From NCBI RefSeq assembly GCF_900141905.1, contig NZ_FQZF01000030.1, positions 1 through 64,000 on the forward strand: 64,000 nt of DNA. Direction: 5' to 3'. Below are positions 24,839-32,997 of this stretch, in pieces. Position 1 is the first letter of the stretch. The number at the start of each line of letters is the position of its first letter. The position numbers and the translations under genes are program-made. The notes beneath the pieces were generated by a model that saw only the letters and a list, made by a program, of their open reading frames with translations, had not been told where the DNA came from and made no database searches. The stretch is from Muricoccus roseus. GTDB taxonomy: Bacteria > Pseudomonadota > Alphaproteobacteria > Acetobacterales > Acetobacteraceae.

Positions 24839-25686
24839 GCCGCCACCGGCGGTTGCTGCGGGCGCTGGTACACGACCGCGTCCTCGAATCGGCGCACGGC
24901 GAAGCGCCCGGAGATCCGCGCCATGGATTCCGAATGGCCAAGGCAGAGGAAGCCGCCCGGATTCAGCGCCTCGAACAGGTTGCGGGAGGCGGATTGCCGC
25001 GATTCGTCATCGAAGTAGATCAGCACGTTGCGGCAGAAGACCACATCGAACCGGCCCTGCGCGGCCATGCTGGCGGCATCCACCAGATTCGCGGCCGTGA
25101 AGCGCACGGATTCCCGCAGGTCCTGGATGATCCGCCGCTTGCCCTCACACGGCGGCTCGAAGTAGCGCTCCACGACGTCACGCGGCAGCCGCCCCAGAGC
25201 CCGCTCGCCATATTCGCCCTGCATCGCCGCGGCCAGCACCTCGGTATCCAGGTCGGAACCGATGATCTCGATGTTGTAGGCATCGACCATCGCCCAGTTC
25301 TCCAACAGCCAGATGGCGATGGAATAGGGCTCCTCCCCCGTGGAGCAGGGCACCGACCACAGCCGCACGAGGTCTCCCGGCCCGCGCCGGGAGACGACCT
25401 CCGGCAGCAGGGAGCGGCCGAGGCAGCGGAGCTGGTGCTCCTCGCGGTAGAAATAGGTCTCGTTGACGGTGAAGCTGTTGATCAGCTGCTCCGCCTCGGG
25501 CGGGCTCGCCCGCAGCAGGGCCATATAGGCCTGGAAGCCCCGCACGCCCGCCCGCTCCATGCCCTGCGCCAGGCGGCGCTCGATGTAGTAGCGCTTGCTC
25601 TCGCCATAGGAGATGCCGGTGCGGCGATAGAGGAAGTCGCAGAGCCTCCGGAGATCCTCGGCGCTCAGGGGCGCGGGCTCCTTCAC
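24835..25686 (-). CDS. cheR: CheR methyltransferase (second chemosensory system)
   Basis: S-adenosylmethionine-dependent methylation of receptor glutamates. The 283 residues are a classic CheR without TPR tail: N-terminal helical domain (LCDFLYRRTGISYGESK), then FTVNETYFYREEHQL, the SAM site VPCSTGEEPYSIAIWLLE and the FDVVFCRNVLIYFDDESR motif. It overlaps cheB and cheA by four bases each. It differs from WspC in length and in lacking TPRs, so the two systems probably do not share their adaptation enzymes. Confidence 0.94.
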   Translation of the reverse strand: MKEPAPLSAEDLRRLCDFLYRRTGISYGESKRYYIERRLAQGMERAGVRGFQAYMALLRASPPEAEQLINSFTVNETYFYREEHQLRCLGRSLLPEVVSRRGPGDLVRLWSVPCSTGEEPYSIAIWLLENWAMVDAYNIEIIGSDLDTEVLAAAMQGEYGERALGRLPRDVVERYFEPPCEGKRRIIQDLRESVRFTAANLVDAASMAAQGRFDVVFCRNVLIYFDDESRQSASRNLFEALNPGGFLCLGHSESMARISGRFAVRRFEDAVVYQRPQQPPVAA

Positions 25687-26843
25687 GGCGCCCAGCCCAT
25701 CAGCCGGTCCGCGATGGCGTCGAGCGGCAGCACGGCCTCCGCGCCGCCGGCATGCACCAGCGCCCCCGGCATGCCCCAGACCACGGCCGTCTCCTCCGCC
25801 TCCGCGATGGTCCGGCCGCCGCCGGCCCGCAGCCGCGCCATCGCGCCCGCGCCGTCATTCCCCATCCCCGTCATCAGCACACCGACAAGGCGCCCGGGGG
25901 GCAGGTGCTGCATCGCGCTCTCCACCAGCCGGTCCACGCTCGGGTGCCAGCGGTGCTCCGGCAGGGAAGGCGCGGCCATCACCACCAGCCCGCCGGGCCG
26001 CCGCCCCAGAATGATGTCCGCATCGCCCCGGCCGACATAGACCAGCCCGGGGCGCAGCGGCACGGGTTGCGTCACCTCCACCACCTCCAGGGCGCAGAGC
26101 TTGTCCAGCCGCCGGGCCAGCGGGCCGGTGAAGGCGGCGGGCATGTGCTGGGCCACCAGGATGGGCCAGGGAAAGGAAGCGGGCAAAGGCGCGAGCAGCG
26201 CATCCAGCGCCGGTGGCCCGCCGGTGGAGCAGCCGACCAGCACCACCTTCTCCGCGATCCCGAAGGCCTGCGCCGCGGCCGGCGGCCACGGGGCCTCCGG
26301 CGGCAATGCCTGCTGCGGGGCCTGCTGCGGGGCCTGCTGCTGGGCCGGCTGCTGAGGCGAGCGGTCCGGCACCGCCGGTCCGCGCGGCTCCGCCGCCGCC
26401 AGCCCGGCGCGCAGCCGCACGCGCTCGGTCAGGCGAAGGCTTCGCCGCAGCCGCGCGCCGGCTGCCGCCCGCACCTTCTCCACCAGCAGCGGCCCCAGCT
26501 CATCCATCGCGAGGGACACCGCGCCACCGGGCTTGGCCACGAAATCCACCGCACCCAGCTCCAGCGCCTGCAGCGTCTCCACGGCCCCCTTCTCGGTGAC
26601 GGAGGAGACCATCACCACCGGGCAGGGCCGCTCCAGCATGATGCGGTCGAGGCAGGCGAGGCCGTTCATGCGCGGCATCTGCACGTCCAGCGTCACGACA
26701 TCCGGGCGGAACTCGGGCAGCAGCTCCAGCGCCTCGGCGCCATCCCGCGCGAAGGCGATCTCGAAGTCGCCCTCCGCCCGGAACACCTGCCCCATCAGGC
26801 GGCGCATCAGGGCGGAATCATCCACGACGAGGAGGCGGATCAC
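25683..26843 (-). CDS. cheB: CheB methylesterase (second chemosensory system)
   Basis: Receptor-modifying methylesterase with 386 residues. The receiver domain contains DDS at 8-10 and phosphoacceptor Asp53 (VTLDVQMPRMNG). The linker is long and contains the repeat QQAPQQAPQQA, encoded by imperfect 12-base repeats around 26308-26354. The catalytic domain shows VGCSTGGPPAL (nucleophile Ser), AQHMPAAFTGPLA (His) and GMGNDGAGAM (Asp). Overlaps with cheW and cheR are four bases each. The repeat tract may vary in length between strains. Confidence 0.94.
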   Translation of the reverse strand: MIRLLVVDDSALMRRLMGQVFRAEGDFEIAFARDGAEALELLPEFRPDVVTLDVQMPRMNGLACLDRIMLERPCPVVMVSSVTEKGAVETLQALELGAVDFVAKPGGAVSLAMDELGPLLVEKVRAAAGARLRRSLRLTERVRLRAGLAAAEPRGPAVPDRSPQQPAQQQAPQQAPQQALPPEAPWPPAAAQAFGIAEKVVLVGCSTGGPPALDALLAPLPASFPWPILVAQHMPAAFTGPLARRLDKLCALEVVEVTQPVPLRPGLVYVGRGDADIILGRRPGGLVVMAAPSLPEHRWHPSVDRLVESAMQHLPPGRLVGVLMTGMGNDGAGAMARLRAGGGRTIAEAEETAVVWGMPGALVHAGGAEAVLPLDAIADRLMGWAP

Positions 26844-28339
26844 GAGGCGGGTGCGGCCCCGGATTCGCCCCTGGATCTGGCCCCGGATCTGCCGCCCGAA
26901 CCGGCCCTCGCCTCCCCCGCGGCCGCCTTCGCGGCGATCGCGGCCAGCAGGTCGCGCTCCGCGGCGTCCAGCAGGGCCTTCGGCTCGATCAGCAGGATCA
27001 TCCGGCCGTCCCGTTCCACCGTCGCGATCCGGTCAAACACCGTGGCTTCGCCCGCCGCCAGCTCCGGTGCCGGCGCCAGCGCGGCGACGGGCAGGGAGAG
27101 CACTTCGGTCACCGCATCCACCGCGAAGCCGGCACGCAGCCCCTCCAGCGTCACCACCACGATCCGCCGCCCGCGCCCCTCCGCCACGCCAGCCGTGCCG
27201 AAACGCCGCCGCTGGTCGATGACGGGCACCACGCTGCCGCGAAGATTCATCACCCCCTCCACGAAGGCCGGCGCGCGGGGAATGCGCGTCAGGCTTTCGG
27301 GCCGCCGCGCCACCTCGTCCACCGCGGCGATGGGCAGGCCGTAATGCTCCTCCCCCAGGCGGAACACGACGAACTGCTCGGCCGCCTCGCCCACCGTCCC
27401 GGCCATTCCCTCCGCCTCCCTCGCGTCCGCGAGGATGCGCGACGCCGTCTGGTCATCGAAAAGCCGGGCCGGCGAGAGGACGGAGACGAGGCGCCTGCCC
27501 CCGTCCAGCCGCCCGATCGCCTCCACCCGCGCCTCCCCCGCCCCGCGGGTCAGCACGGGTGGAACAGGGTCGATCGCGCTCTCCGGCAGGCGGAGGATGG
27601 CCGTCATCCGGTCCACCACCAGCCCCACCGCGGCCCGCCCCATCCGAACCACGAGCACCCGCCCGCGGCCGGCGTCCATCTCTCCTGCCGGCAGGCCGAG
27701 CAGGGCATGGGGCGAGACCAGCGGCAGCAGCCCGCCCCGGAAGGCAGTGACGCCCAGCATGGCCTGGCCGGTGCGCGGCACCGCCGTCACCTCCTCCGGC
27801 AGGCGGGCCACCGCCACCACCTTGTCCAGGGGCAGGGCATAGTCCTGCCCCGCCAGGACGAAGCCGATCAGTGCCAGCTCCTCCGCCCGCGCTTCGGGCA
27901 CCGCCCCGGCCGCGGCGGCCCCGCCGGGCGCCTGGCCCGCGGCGCCCCGCCGCGCCAGGCTTCCGAAACCCCGCACCAGCAGCGCGTCCAGCTCCACCCT
28001 CCGCGCGCCACCCTCCCCGCCCAGCACGGAGACGGAATCCACGAGCAGCCCGACCGGCGCCCGGCCGTTCACCACCACGATGCGCGCGGCCGCAGAGGGC
28101 GGCGCCGCCTCCAGCTCCATCAGCTGCGCCAGGGACGCGACCGGCAGCACCGCGCCGCGCAGGTTGATAAGGCCGAGCAGGCCGGGCGGCGCATGGGGCA
28201 CGCGCGTCACCGGGCGCGGGCGCAGCACCTCCTGCACCGCGCCGGCGGGCAAGGCCAGCTCCTGGCCGGCCACCATCACCGTCAGGGCCTCGGCCGCTCC
28301 GGCCGCCTGCGCCGAGGGCTCTCGCGCCGAGGGCGCCAC
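26840..28339 (-). CDS. Triple CheW-domain scaffold protein
   Basis: A single protein of 499 residues holding three CheW domains, at about 15-140 (VTRVPHAPPGLLGLINLRGAVLP), 165-310 (VTAVPRTGQAMLGVTAFRGGLLP) and 345-475 (LTRIPRAPAFVEGVMNLRGSVVP). Ordinary CheW has one domain; a three-domain version could bridge several kinases and receptors. The start is a GTG at 28339, four bases after the MCP stop, with GGAGGG about ten bases upstream; no ATG fits. The C-terminal 25 residues are basic and Gly/Ala/Ser-rich. It overlaps cheB by four bases. Confidence 0.88.
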   Translation of the reverse strand: MAPSAREPSAQAAGAAEALTVMVAGQELALPAGAVQEVLRPRPVTRVPHAPPGLLGLINLRGAVLPVASLAQLMELEAAPPSAAARIVVVNGRAPVGLLVDSVSVLGGEGGARRVELDALLVRGFGSLARRGAAGQAPGGAAAAGAVPEARAEELALIGFVLAGQDYALPLDKVVAVARLPEEVTAVPRTGQAMLGVTAFRGGLLPLVSPHALLGLPAGEMDAGRGRVLVVRMGRAAVGLVVDRMTAILRLPESAIDPVPPVLTRGAGEARVEAIGRLDGGRRLVSVLSPARLFDDQTASRILADAREAEGMAGTVGEAAEQFVVFRLGEEHYGLPIAAVDEVARRPESLTRIPRAPAFVEGVMNLRGSVVPVIDQRRRFGTAGVAEGRGRRIVVVTLEGLRAGFAVDAVTEVLSLPVAALAPAPELAAGEATVFDRIATVERDGRMILLIEPKALLDAAERDLLAAIAAKAAAGEARAGSGGRSGARSRGESGAAPAS

Positions 28340-28343
28340 GCCT

Positions 28344-30293
28344 TCAGCCCTCCGTCCGGAGCTCGTCGGCCAGGCTCGCGATCTCCTCGATGGCGGCGGC
28401 CAGCTCCTCCACGCCCTTGGCCTGCTCGCGGGCGGCGGTGAAGGCCTCGCTGGCGGCGCCATTGGCCTGTTCCGCCGCGGCCGCGATCTGCTGCGTGCCG
28501 GCCAGCACCTCGCGCACGGCGTCGAGCACCGCCCCGGCGCTGGCCAGGATCTCCTCCGCGCCCTCGCGCAGCGTGCCCAGCTCCGCCTCGGCCCGGCCAA
28601 GCCGCCCGGCCGTGTCCCGCAGCTTCCCGGCCTCGCCCAGCGAGGCGGCGGCCATCGAGTCCAGGTCGCGCCGCACCACCTCCACCTGGTCGCGGATGTC
28701 GCGCACCACGTCCTTCATCCGGTCGGCATTGCCGGAGGCATCCCGCGCCAGCTCGCGGATGTCGGAGGACACGACCGCGAAGCCACGCCCGGCCTCCCCC
28801 GCCCGCGCCGCCTCCACCGAGCCGCTGACGGCCAGCATGTTCGTCTGCACCGCCACCAGCGCGATGGCATCCACGATCTTCTCGATCCGTCGCCGGGCCG
28901 TCTCCAGCGCGGCCACCAGCCCGGCCACGGCATCGCCTTCCTGCAGGGCCGCGTCCAGGCTGCGGCTCAGCCCCGCGATCGACTCCGCGCCCTGCCGCAG
29001 CCCGGGCGCGAGCACCTCCAGCCGCTGCGCCGCCTCCGAGGCGGCGCCCCGCGTGGCCATGGCTGCGCGCTCGATCTGCGCCATGGCGGAGGAGGATTGC
29101 TGCGTGGCGGCGGCCTGCGCCTGCGCGCCCCGCGCGATCTGGCCCAGCGCCGTCATGATCTGCCCGGCCGCGCCCGACAGCTCCTGCACCGTCGCCGAAA
29201 GCTCCTCGGCGGCCGAGGCCACCTGCTCCGCCCGCCCGCTGCCCGCCTCATCGGCCTGCAGCCGCTCGGCCATCGTGGCCAGGGCGCGTGCCGTCTGCTG
29301 GCTTCCCTCCAGCGCGGTGGTCTGCTGCCCCACGGCGCGCTGCGCCTCCGCCGTGGCGGCGGACTGCTCCTCGGCCGCGCTGGCCACCTGCTCCGCGCCG
29401 CGCTGCGCCTCGCGCGTCCCGCCCTCGGCTTCCACGGCCGCGACCAGGATGGCCTGCCCGCCTTCCGTGATCGCGTTCATCCCCAGCCGCACCTCGTCGA
29501 GCACGGCGACGACCGCGCGCCCGCTCCGCGCCTCTGCCGTCGCCGTCTCGGCTGCCTGGCGGATGCGGTCGGCGATGACCCGCACCGCGTCGCGGGTGGA
29601 GGCCACGAGCCCCTGCACCTCGCGGGCGCTCGATTCGGACAGCTCGGCCAGGGCGCGCACCTCGTCGGCCACCACGGCGAAGCCGCGGCCATGCTCGCCG
29701 GCACGGGCCGCCTCGATGGCGGCGTTGAGGGCGAGGAGATTCGTCTGGTCCGCGATGTCCCCGACCACCGCCGTGATCTCGCCGATGCGCGCGGCCTGGC
29801 TTTCCAGCGTGGCCACCACCTCCACGGAGCGGAGCTGGCGCGCCGCGCGCTCCTGCACGAAGGCGGCCGAGGCCTCGACCTGCGCCCCCACCTCGGTCAG
29901 CAGCGCCTGCAGGGCGGCGGTCATGCGGCGCGTGCCGTCCGCCCGGTCCCGCGCCTGGGCGAAGGCGGCGCTCAGGCTCGCGATGGTGCCCTGGCTCTCC
30001 TGGGTGGCGCCGGCGGCCTCCTCCGCGGCGGAGGCGATCTGCTCCAGGGCGCGCCGCAGCTCCTCGGCCGCGGCCGAAGCCTCGGTGACGCCCGCCGCCA
30101 GCTGCTCGGACGCCGCGCCGATTCGCTCCGCCGCCTTCTGCCGCCTTGCCCGGGACCGATCCTGCGAACGGCGCGCCGCCAGCCCGGCCGCGGAGGGCGT
30201 GGCCGGGGCGGGGGCGGGTGCCGGAGCCCCATCCTGCGGCAGCGAAGGCGCGCTGCTGCCCCGGTTGAGTGCGGACGTCTTGACCAGCGCCAT
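28344..30293 (-). CDS. Soluble methyl-accepting protein with two signalling tips
   Basis: 649-residue cytosolic chemoreceptor, first gene of the second chemosensory operon. The ATG at 30293 has an excellent GGAGGATCC ribosome-binding site. There is no transmembrane segment, HAMP or recognisable sensor domain; a short Pro/Ala tail (about residues 20-35) leads into continuous coiled coil. A canonical tip occurs near residue 180 ([33 protein letters not shown]) and a second, divergent tip near residue 480 ([41 protein letters not shown]). It may therefore form a double-length or folded-back rod. Lack of a sensor domain suggests input through other proteins, possibly the LOV kinase. Confidence 0.9.
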   Translation of the reverse strand: MALVKTSALNRGSSAPSLPQDGAPAPAPAPATPSAAGLAARRSQDRSRARRQKAAERIGAASEQLAAGVTEASAAAEELRRALEQIASAAEEAAGATQESQGTIASLSAAFAQARDRADGTRRMTAALQALLTEVGAQVEASAAFVQERAARQLRSVEVVATLESQAARIGEITAVVGDIADQTNLLALNAAIEAARAGEHGRGFAVVADEVRALAELSESSAREVQGLVASTRDAVRVIADRIRQAAETATAEARSGRAVVAVLDEVRLGMNAITEGGQAILVAAVEAEGGTREAQRGAEQVASAAEEQSAATAEAQRAVGQQTTALEGSQQTARALATMAERLQADEAGSGRAEQVASAAEELSATVQELSGAAGQIMTALGQIARGAQAQAAATQQSSSAMAQIERAAMATRGAASEAAQRLEVLAPGLRQGAESIAGLSRSLDAALQEGDAVAGLVAALETARRRIEKIVDAIALVAVQTNMLAVSGSVEAARAGEAGRGFAVVSSDIRELARDASGNADRMKDVVRDIRDQVEVVRRDLDSMAAASLGEAGKLRDTAGRLGRAEAELGTLREGAEEILASAGAVLDAVREVLAGTQQIAAAAEQANGAASEAFTAAREQAKGVEELAAAIEEIASLADELRTEG

Positions 30294-30523
30294 GGATCCT
30301 CCAGCGGGACGGCTCCGCCTGCCGTTCCCAGCATATCCACCCCGGCCCGCCAGGCACATAGATGCAGGAGGAAGAGAGTGGCAATGGCGCTCCGCCCGCC
30401 CGGGCGCCCGGCGGCCATCACCCAGGTTAAGGCGTGCGGCGGGCGACCCCCGTATCGCTGACGCCCCGAGATCGCGGATCAGCGCATGCAAGCGACCACA
30501 CGGCCGGCCCCGGGACGGGGCGC

Positions 30524-31264
30524 ATGAGCGACGGCCCGGTCAGCCAGCCGGTCAGCCAGCCGGTCAGCCAGCCGGTCGGTCAGGCGGGCGGTCAGGGCAG
30601 TGCGAAGCGCGGCCGCCTGGCCGCCCGCCCGCTGCAGGCCCCCGGCCGCGCCGCCATGGCGCCCGGATGTCACCCGCTCGGGCTTGGGGGCCGGCGGGAC
30701 GGCCTGCTCCGCATCCCGGACGCCCCCGACGACGCGGCGTTGCCCCTCGTGGTCATGCTGCACGGTGCCGGCGGCCATGCCGCCGGGACGCTCCCGCTGA
30801 TCGAGGGGGTGGCCGGAAGGGCCCTCGTGCTGGTGCCGGAAAGCCGGGGCCCGACCTGGGACGTGATCCTGGGCGGCTACGGGCCGGACGTCACCTTCCT
30901 CGACGAGGCGCTGCGGGCGGTGTTCCAGCGCCACCGCGTGGACCCGGCGCGCATCGCCCTGGCCGGCTTCTCCGACGGCGCCTCCTATGCGCTCTCGCTG
31001 GCTCTCGCGAATGGCGACCTGTTCACCCACGCCCTCGCTTTCTCGCCCGGCTTCGCCGCGCCGCCGGAGGCCGTGGGGCGCCCGCGCATCTTCGTCTCCC
31101 ATGGCGTGGAGGACGACGTGCTGCCCATTGGCCGGTGCCGCCGCCGGCTCGTCCCGAACCTCCAGGCGGCCGGCTACGATGTCCGCTACCGCGAGTTCTC
31201 CGGCGGCCACTCTGTTCCGGAGGAGCTGGCGGCGGAGGCCATCGGCCTTCTGGCCGGGCCCTGA
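30524..31264 (+). CDS. Alpha/beta hydrolase (esterase / PHB depolymerase-like)
   Basis: 246-residue hydrolase from the ATG at 30524. The core shows [18 protein letters not shown] (oxyanion region), the nucleophile motif [10 protein letters not shown], the Asp-bearing [14 protein letters not shown] and the catalytic His in [10 protein letters not shown]. This combination fits the phospholipase/carboxylesterase and extracellular PHB-depolymerase-like esterases. The first 30 residues contain the tandem VSQP repeat ([15 protein letters not shown]), encoded by three perfect 12-base repeats; no signal peptide is evident. It is transcribed divergently from the MCP gene across a 230-base gap. Substrate unknown. 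Confidence 0.82.
   Translation: MSDGPVSQPVSQPVSQPVGQAGGQGSAKRGRLAARPLQAPGRAAMAPGCHPLGLGGRRDGLLRIPDAPDDAALPLVVMLHGAGGHAAGTLPLIEGVAGRALVLVPESRGPTWDVILGGYGPDVTFLDEALRAVFQRHRVDPARIALAGFSDGASYALSLALANGDLFTHALAFSPGFAAPPEAVGRPRIFVSHGVEDDVLPIGRCRRRLVPNLQAAGYDVRYREFSGGHSVPEELAAEAIGLLAGP
30537..30572 (+). repeat. Three perfect 12-base tandem repeats
   Basis: The unit CGGTCAGCCAGC occurs three times in a row, followed by the degenerate CGGTCGGTCAGG. It lies inside the 5' end of the hydrolase gene and keeps frame (unit VSQP), so copy-number change would only lengthen or shorten the N-terminus. Confidence 0.9.
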
Positions 31265-31276
31265 GCGCCTGGCCGA

Positions 31277-31861
31277 TTAGGCCCCGCCCGTCTCCAGCAC
31301 CACGCGCCGCTGCACCTCCCGCCAAGTCCAGGAAAGCCCCTCGGCATCCGGCCCGGCCCGGTGCCGGGTCCGTCGGCGGCGCGACTCCGCCTCGCCGGCC
31401 TCTGCCACGAGCCGGGCCGCGAGGCGGTTGATCTCCTGCACCCGCGCCTCCCGGCGCGGGTGCCATTCCGGCACCAGCTCCAGCAGCGGCCGGCAGGCCC
31501 GCCCATAGGCCTGATGCACGTCCAGCAGGACGATGCGCCGCGGCAGCCCGGCCTCGCGGAAAAGAGTGTCGAGCCAGTCCTGGTCCCAGGCCGGGGCGTC
31601 CGAGAAGACCAGCACCTCCCCGGGCGGCAGGGCCTGCAGAAGGCGGAGCGCCACCTCCATCACCGGCCGCCCCTCCTGGAGCAGGACTTCGCGGGAGATG
31701 CCGTGAATGCATTCTGAAGCCGCGGCCCAATCCGTCCACCCTTCGGCCGGACGGATGAGGTGCGCCTCGGCCACCTCCTCATCCGCACGGAACCAGCCGA
31801 CCTCGATGGGATGCGAGTTCGCGCCCAGGCTCGAAGCCTCGAAGTCGATGAAGGCGATCAA
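31277..31861 (-). CDS. DEDD-family 3'-5' exonuclease-like protein
   Basis: Probable RNase T / DnaQ-superfamily exonuclease. The N-terminus IAFIDFEASSLG carries the DxE metal pair of motif I, the segment ECIHGISREV resembles the exonuclease II region, and LVFSDAPAWDQDWLDTL provides further acidic residues. From the TTG at 31861 the protein has 194 residues; this start has GGAGGG eight bases upstream. A TTG at 31897 overlapping the upstream stop is an alternative. The C-terminal 40 residues are Arg-rich. Its position directly after the MarR-GNAT gene suggests co-transcription. Substrate (RNA or DNA) unknown. Confidence 0.72.
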   Translation of the reverse strand: MIAFIDFEASSLGANSHPIEVGWFRADEEVAEAHLIRPAEGWTDWAAASECIHGISREVLLQEGRPVMEVALRLLQALPPGEVLVFSDAPAWDQDWLDTLFREAGLPRRIVLLDVHQAYGRACRPLLELVPEWHPRREARVQEINRLAARLVAEAGEAESRRRRTRHRAGPDAEGLSWTWREVQRRVVLETGGA

Positions 31862-31893
31862 GGACGGTCCCTCCACGGCATGTGCGTGCGAGG

Positions 31894-32835
31894 TCAACGG
31901 AAGGGACGCGTGAGATCCAGCTCCCAGGTCTCCCCGACAAGGACATGGCCGAAGCTGTGATGCGGCTCCGCCTTCACGCAGCGGAACCCCTCGCCCTCGT
32001 AAAGGCGACGGGCCGGAACCAGAACGTCATTCGTCCAGAGGGTCAGCCGGCGATAGCCGAGTTCGCGGGCGGAGCGGATGCATTCCTCCACCAGCCGCCG
32101 CCCGACCCCGAGGCCGCGCATCGCGGGCTCGACATAGAGCAGGCGCAACTTGCCCGCCTCTTCCGAGGCCCGCATGAGGAACACCGACCCCACCACCGCC
32201 CCTTCTCGCTCGGCGATCCAGCATCGCTCGCGCGCCGGGTCGAAATTCCGGATGAAGCCGGCGACGATCTCGGCGGCCAGGGCCTCGTAGCTCCCGTCCC
32301 AGCCGTATTCTTCGGCATAGAGCACGGTCTGGCGGTGGACGATCCAGCCCATGTCGCCGGGCCGGTGGGGCCGAAGAAGATAGGGCGCCGGGGCGGTGGC
32401 CTCCCCGCCGAGAAGCCTCTCCGCCTCGCCCAGCGCCGCCACTAGGCGCTGCTGCGCCGCCGCATCCAGCGCGGCCAGCATGGCACCGACCTCCTCGCGC
32501 GACCGGGCATCGACCTTGTCGAAGGCCGCCTTCCCCGCCGGCGCGAGGGAGAGCAGGTTTTGCCGGGCGTCCGAGGCGGAGGGGCGTCGCTCAACCAGTC
32601 CACGCTCCTCGAGGCTTCGCAGGACGCGGCTGAGATAGCCTGAGTCCAGTTCGAGCGCGGAGGCCAGGCGGGAGGCGGTCGTCTCGCCTTGCGCGACCTC
32701 GTAGATAATCCGCCCTTCGGTGAGGGTGAGGGCACTGCGGAGCAAGCCTTCATGCAGCACGCCGATCCGGCGCGTATAGAGGCGGCTGAAGCGCCGCACC
32801 GCTTCGACGCGGCGGGCAAGGACGGCATCGGGCAT
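31894..32835 (-). CDS. MarR-GNAT fusion: HTH regulator with acetyltransferase domain
   Basis: 313-residue fusion from the ATG at 32835. The N-terminal MarR winged helix (about residues 1-140) includes LTLTEGRIIYEVAQGETTASRLASALELDSGYLSRVLRSLEERGLVERR. The C-terminal GNAT N-acetyltransferase domain (about 150-313) has the acetyl-CoA loop LYVEPAMRGLGVGRRLVEECIR and the LTLWTNDVLVPARRLYEGEGFR strand-helix. MarR-GNAT fusions are a known bifunctional family. It is divergent from an MFS transporter, and a perfect palindrome lies between them, which suggests autoregulation and control of the transporter. Acetyl acceptor unknown. Confidence 0.9.
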   Translation of the reverse strand: MPDAVLARRVEAVRRFSRLYTRRIGVLHEGLLRSALTLTEGRIIYEVAQGETTASRLASALELDSGYLSRVLRSLEERGLVERRPSASDARQNLLSLAPAGKAAFDKVDARSREEVGAMLAALDAAAQQRLVAALGEAERLLGGEATAPAPYLLRPHRPGDMGWIVHRQTVLYAEEYGWDGSYEALAAEIVAGFIRNFDPARERCWIAEREGAVVGSVFLMRASEEAGKLRLLYVEPAMRGLGVGRRLVEECIRSARELGYRRLTLWTNDVLVPARRLYEGEGFRCVKAEPHHSFGHVLVGETWELDLTRPFR

Positions 32836-32884
32836 GATAAGCTGTCGCGCCCTTTGGCTTGATGCCTGCAAATGTCACCCAAAA

Positions 32885-32901
32885 GGTTGCTATTAGCAAC
32901 C
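32885..32901. promoter_or_regulatory. MarR-type palindromic operator
   Basis: A perfect 8-1-8 inverted repeat, GGTTGCTA T TAGCAACC, lies in the divergent region 50 bases upstream of the MarR-GNAT start and 97 bases upstream of the MFS start. Length and TTGC...GCAA pattern match typical MarR-family binding sites. It is also an unusually AT-rich spot for this window, as expected for a promoter core. Confidence 0.7.
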
Positions 32902-32997
32902 AAGTCCGCAGCTGCCCCGGCCCGCATGGTGGCCGTCTCCCTGGGCCGGCTGGCCCGGCCGGGCTAGAGAGGCCACGAGGAACGATAAGGTTATGCC

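Noticed and set aside
30537..30590. Possible CRISPR-like repeat
   Set aside because: The 12-base units are directly adjacent with no spacers and lie in a coding frame.
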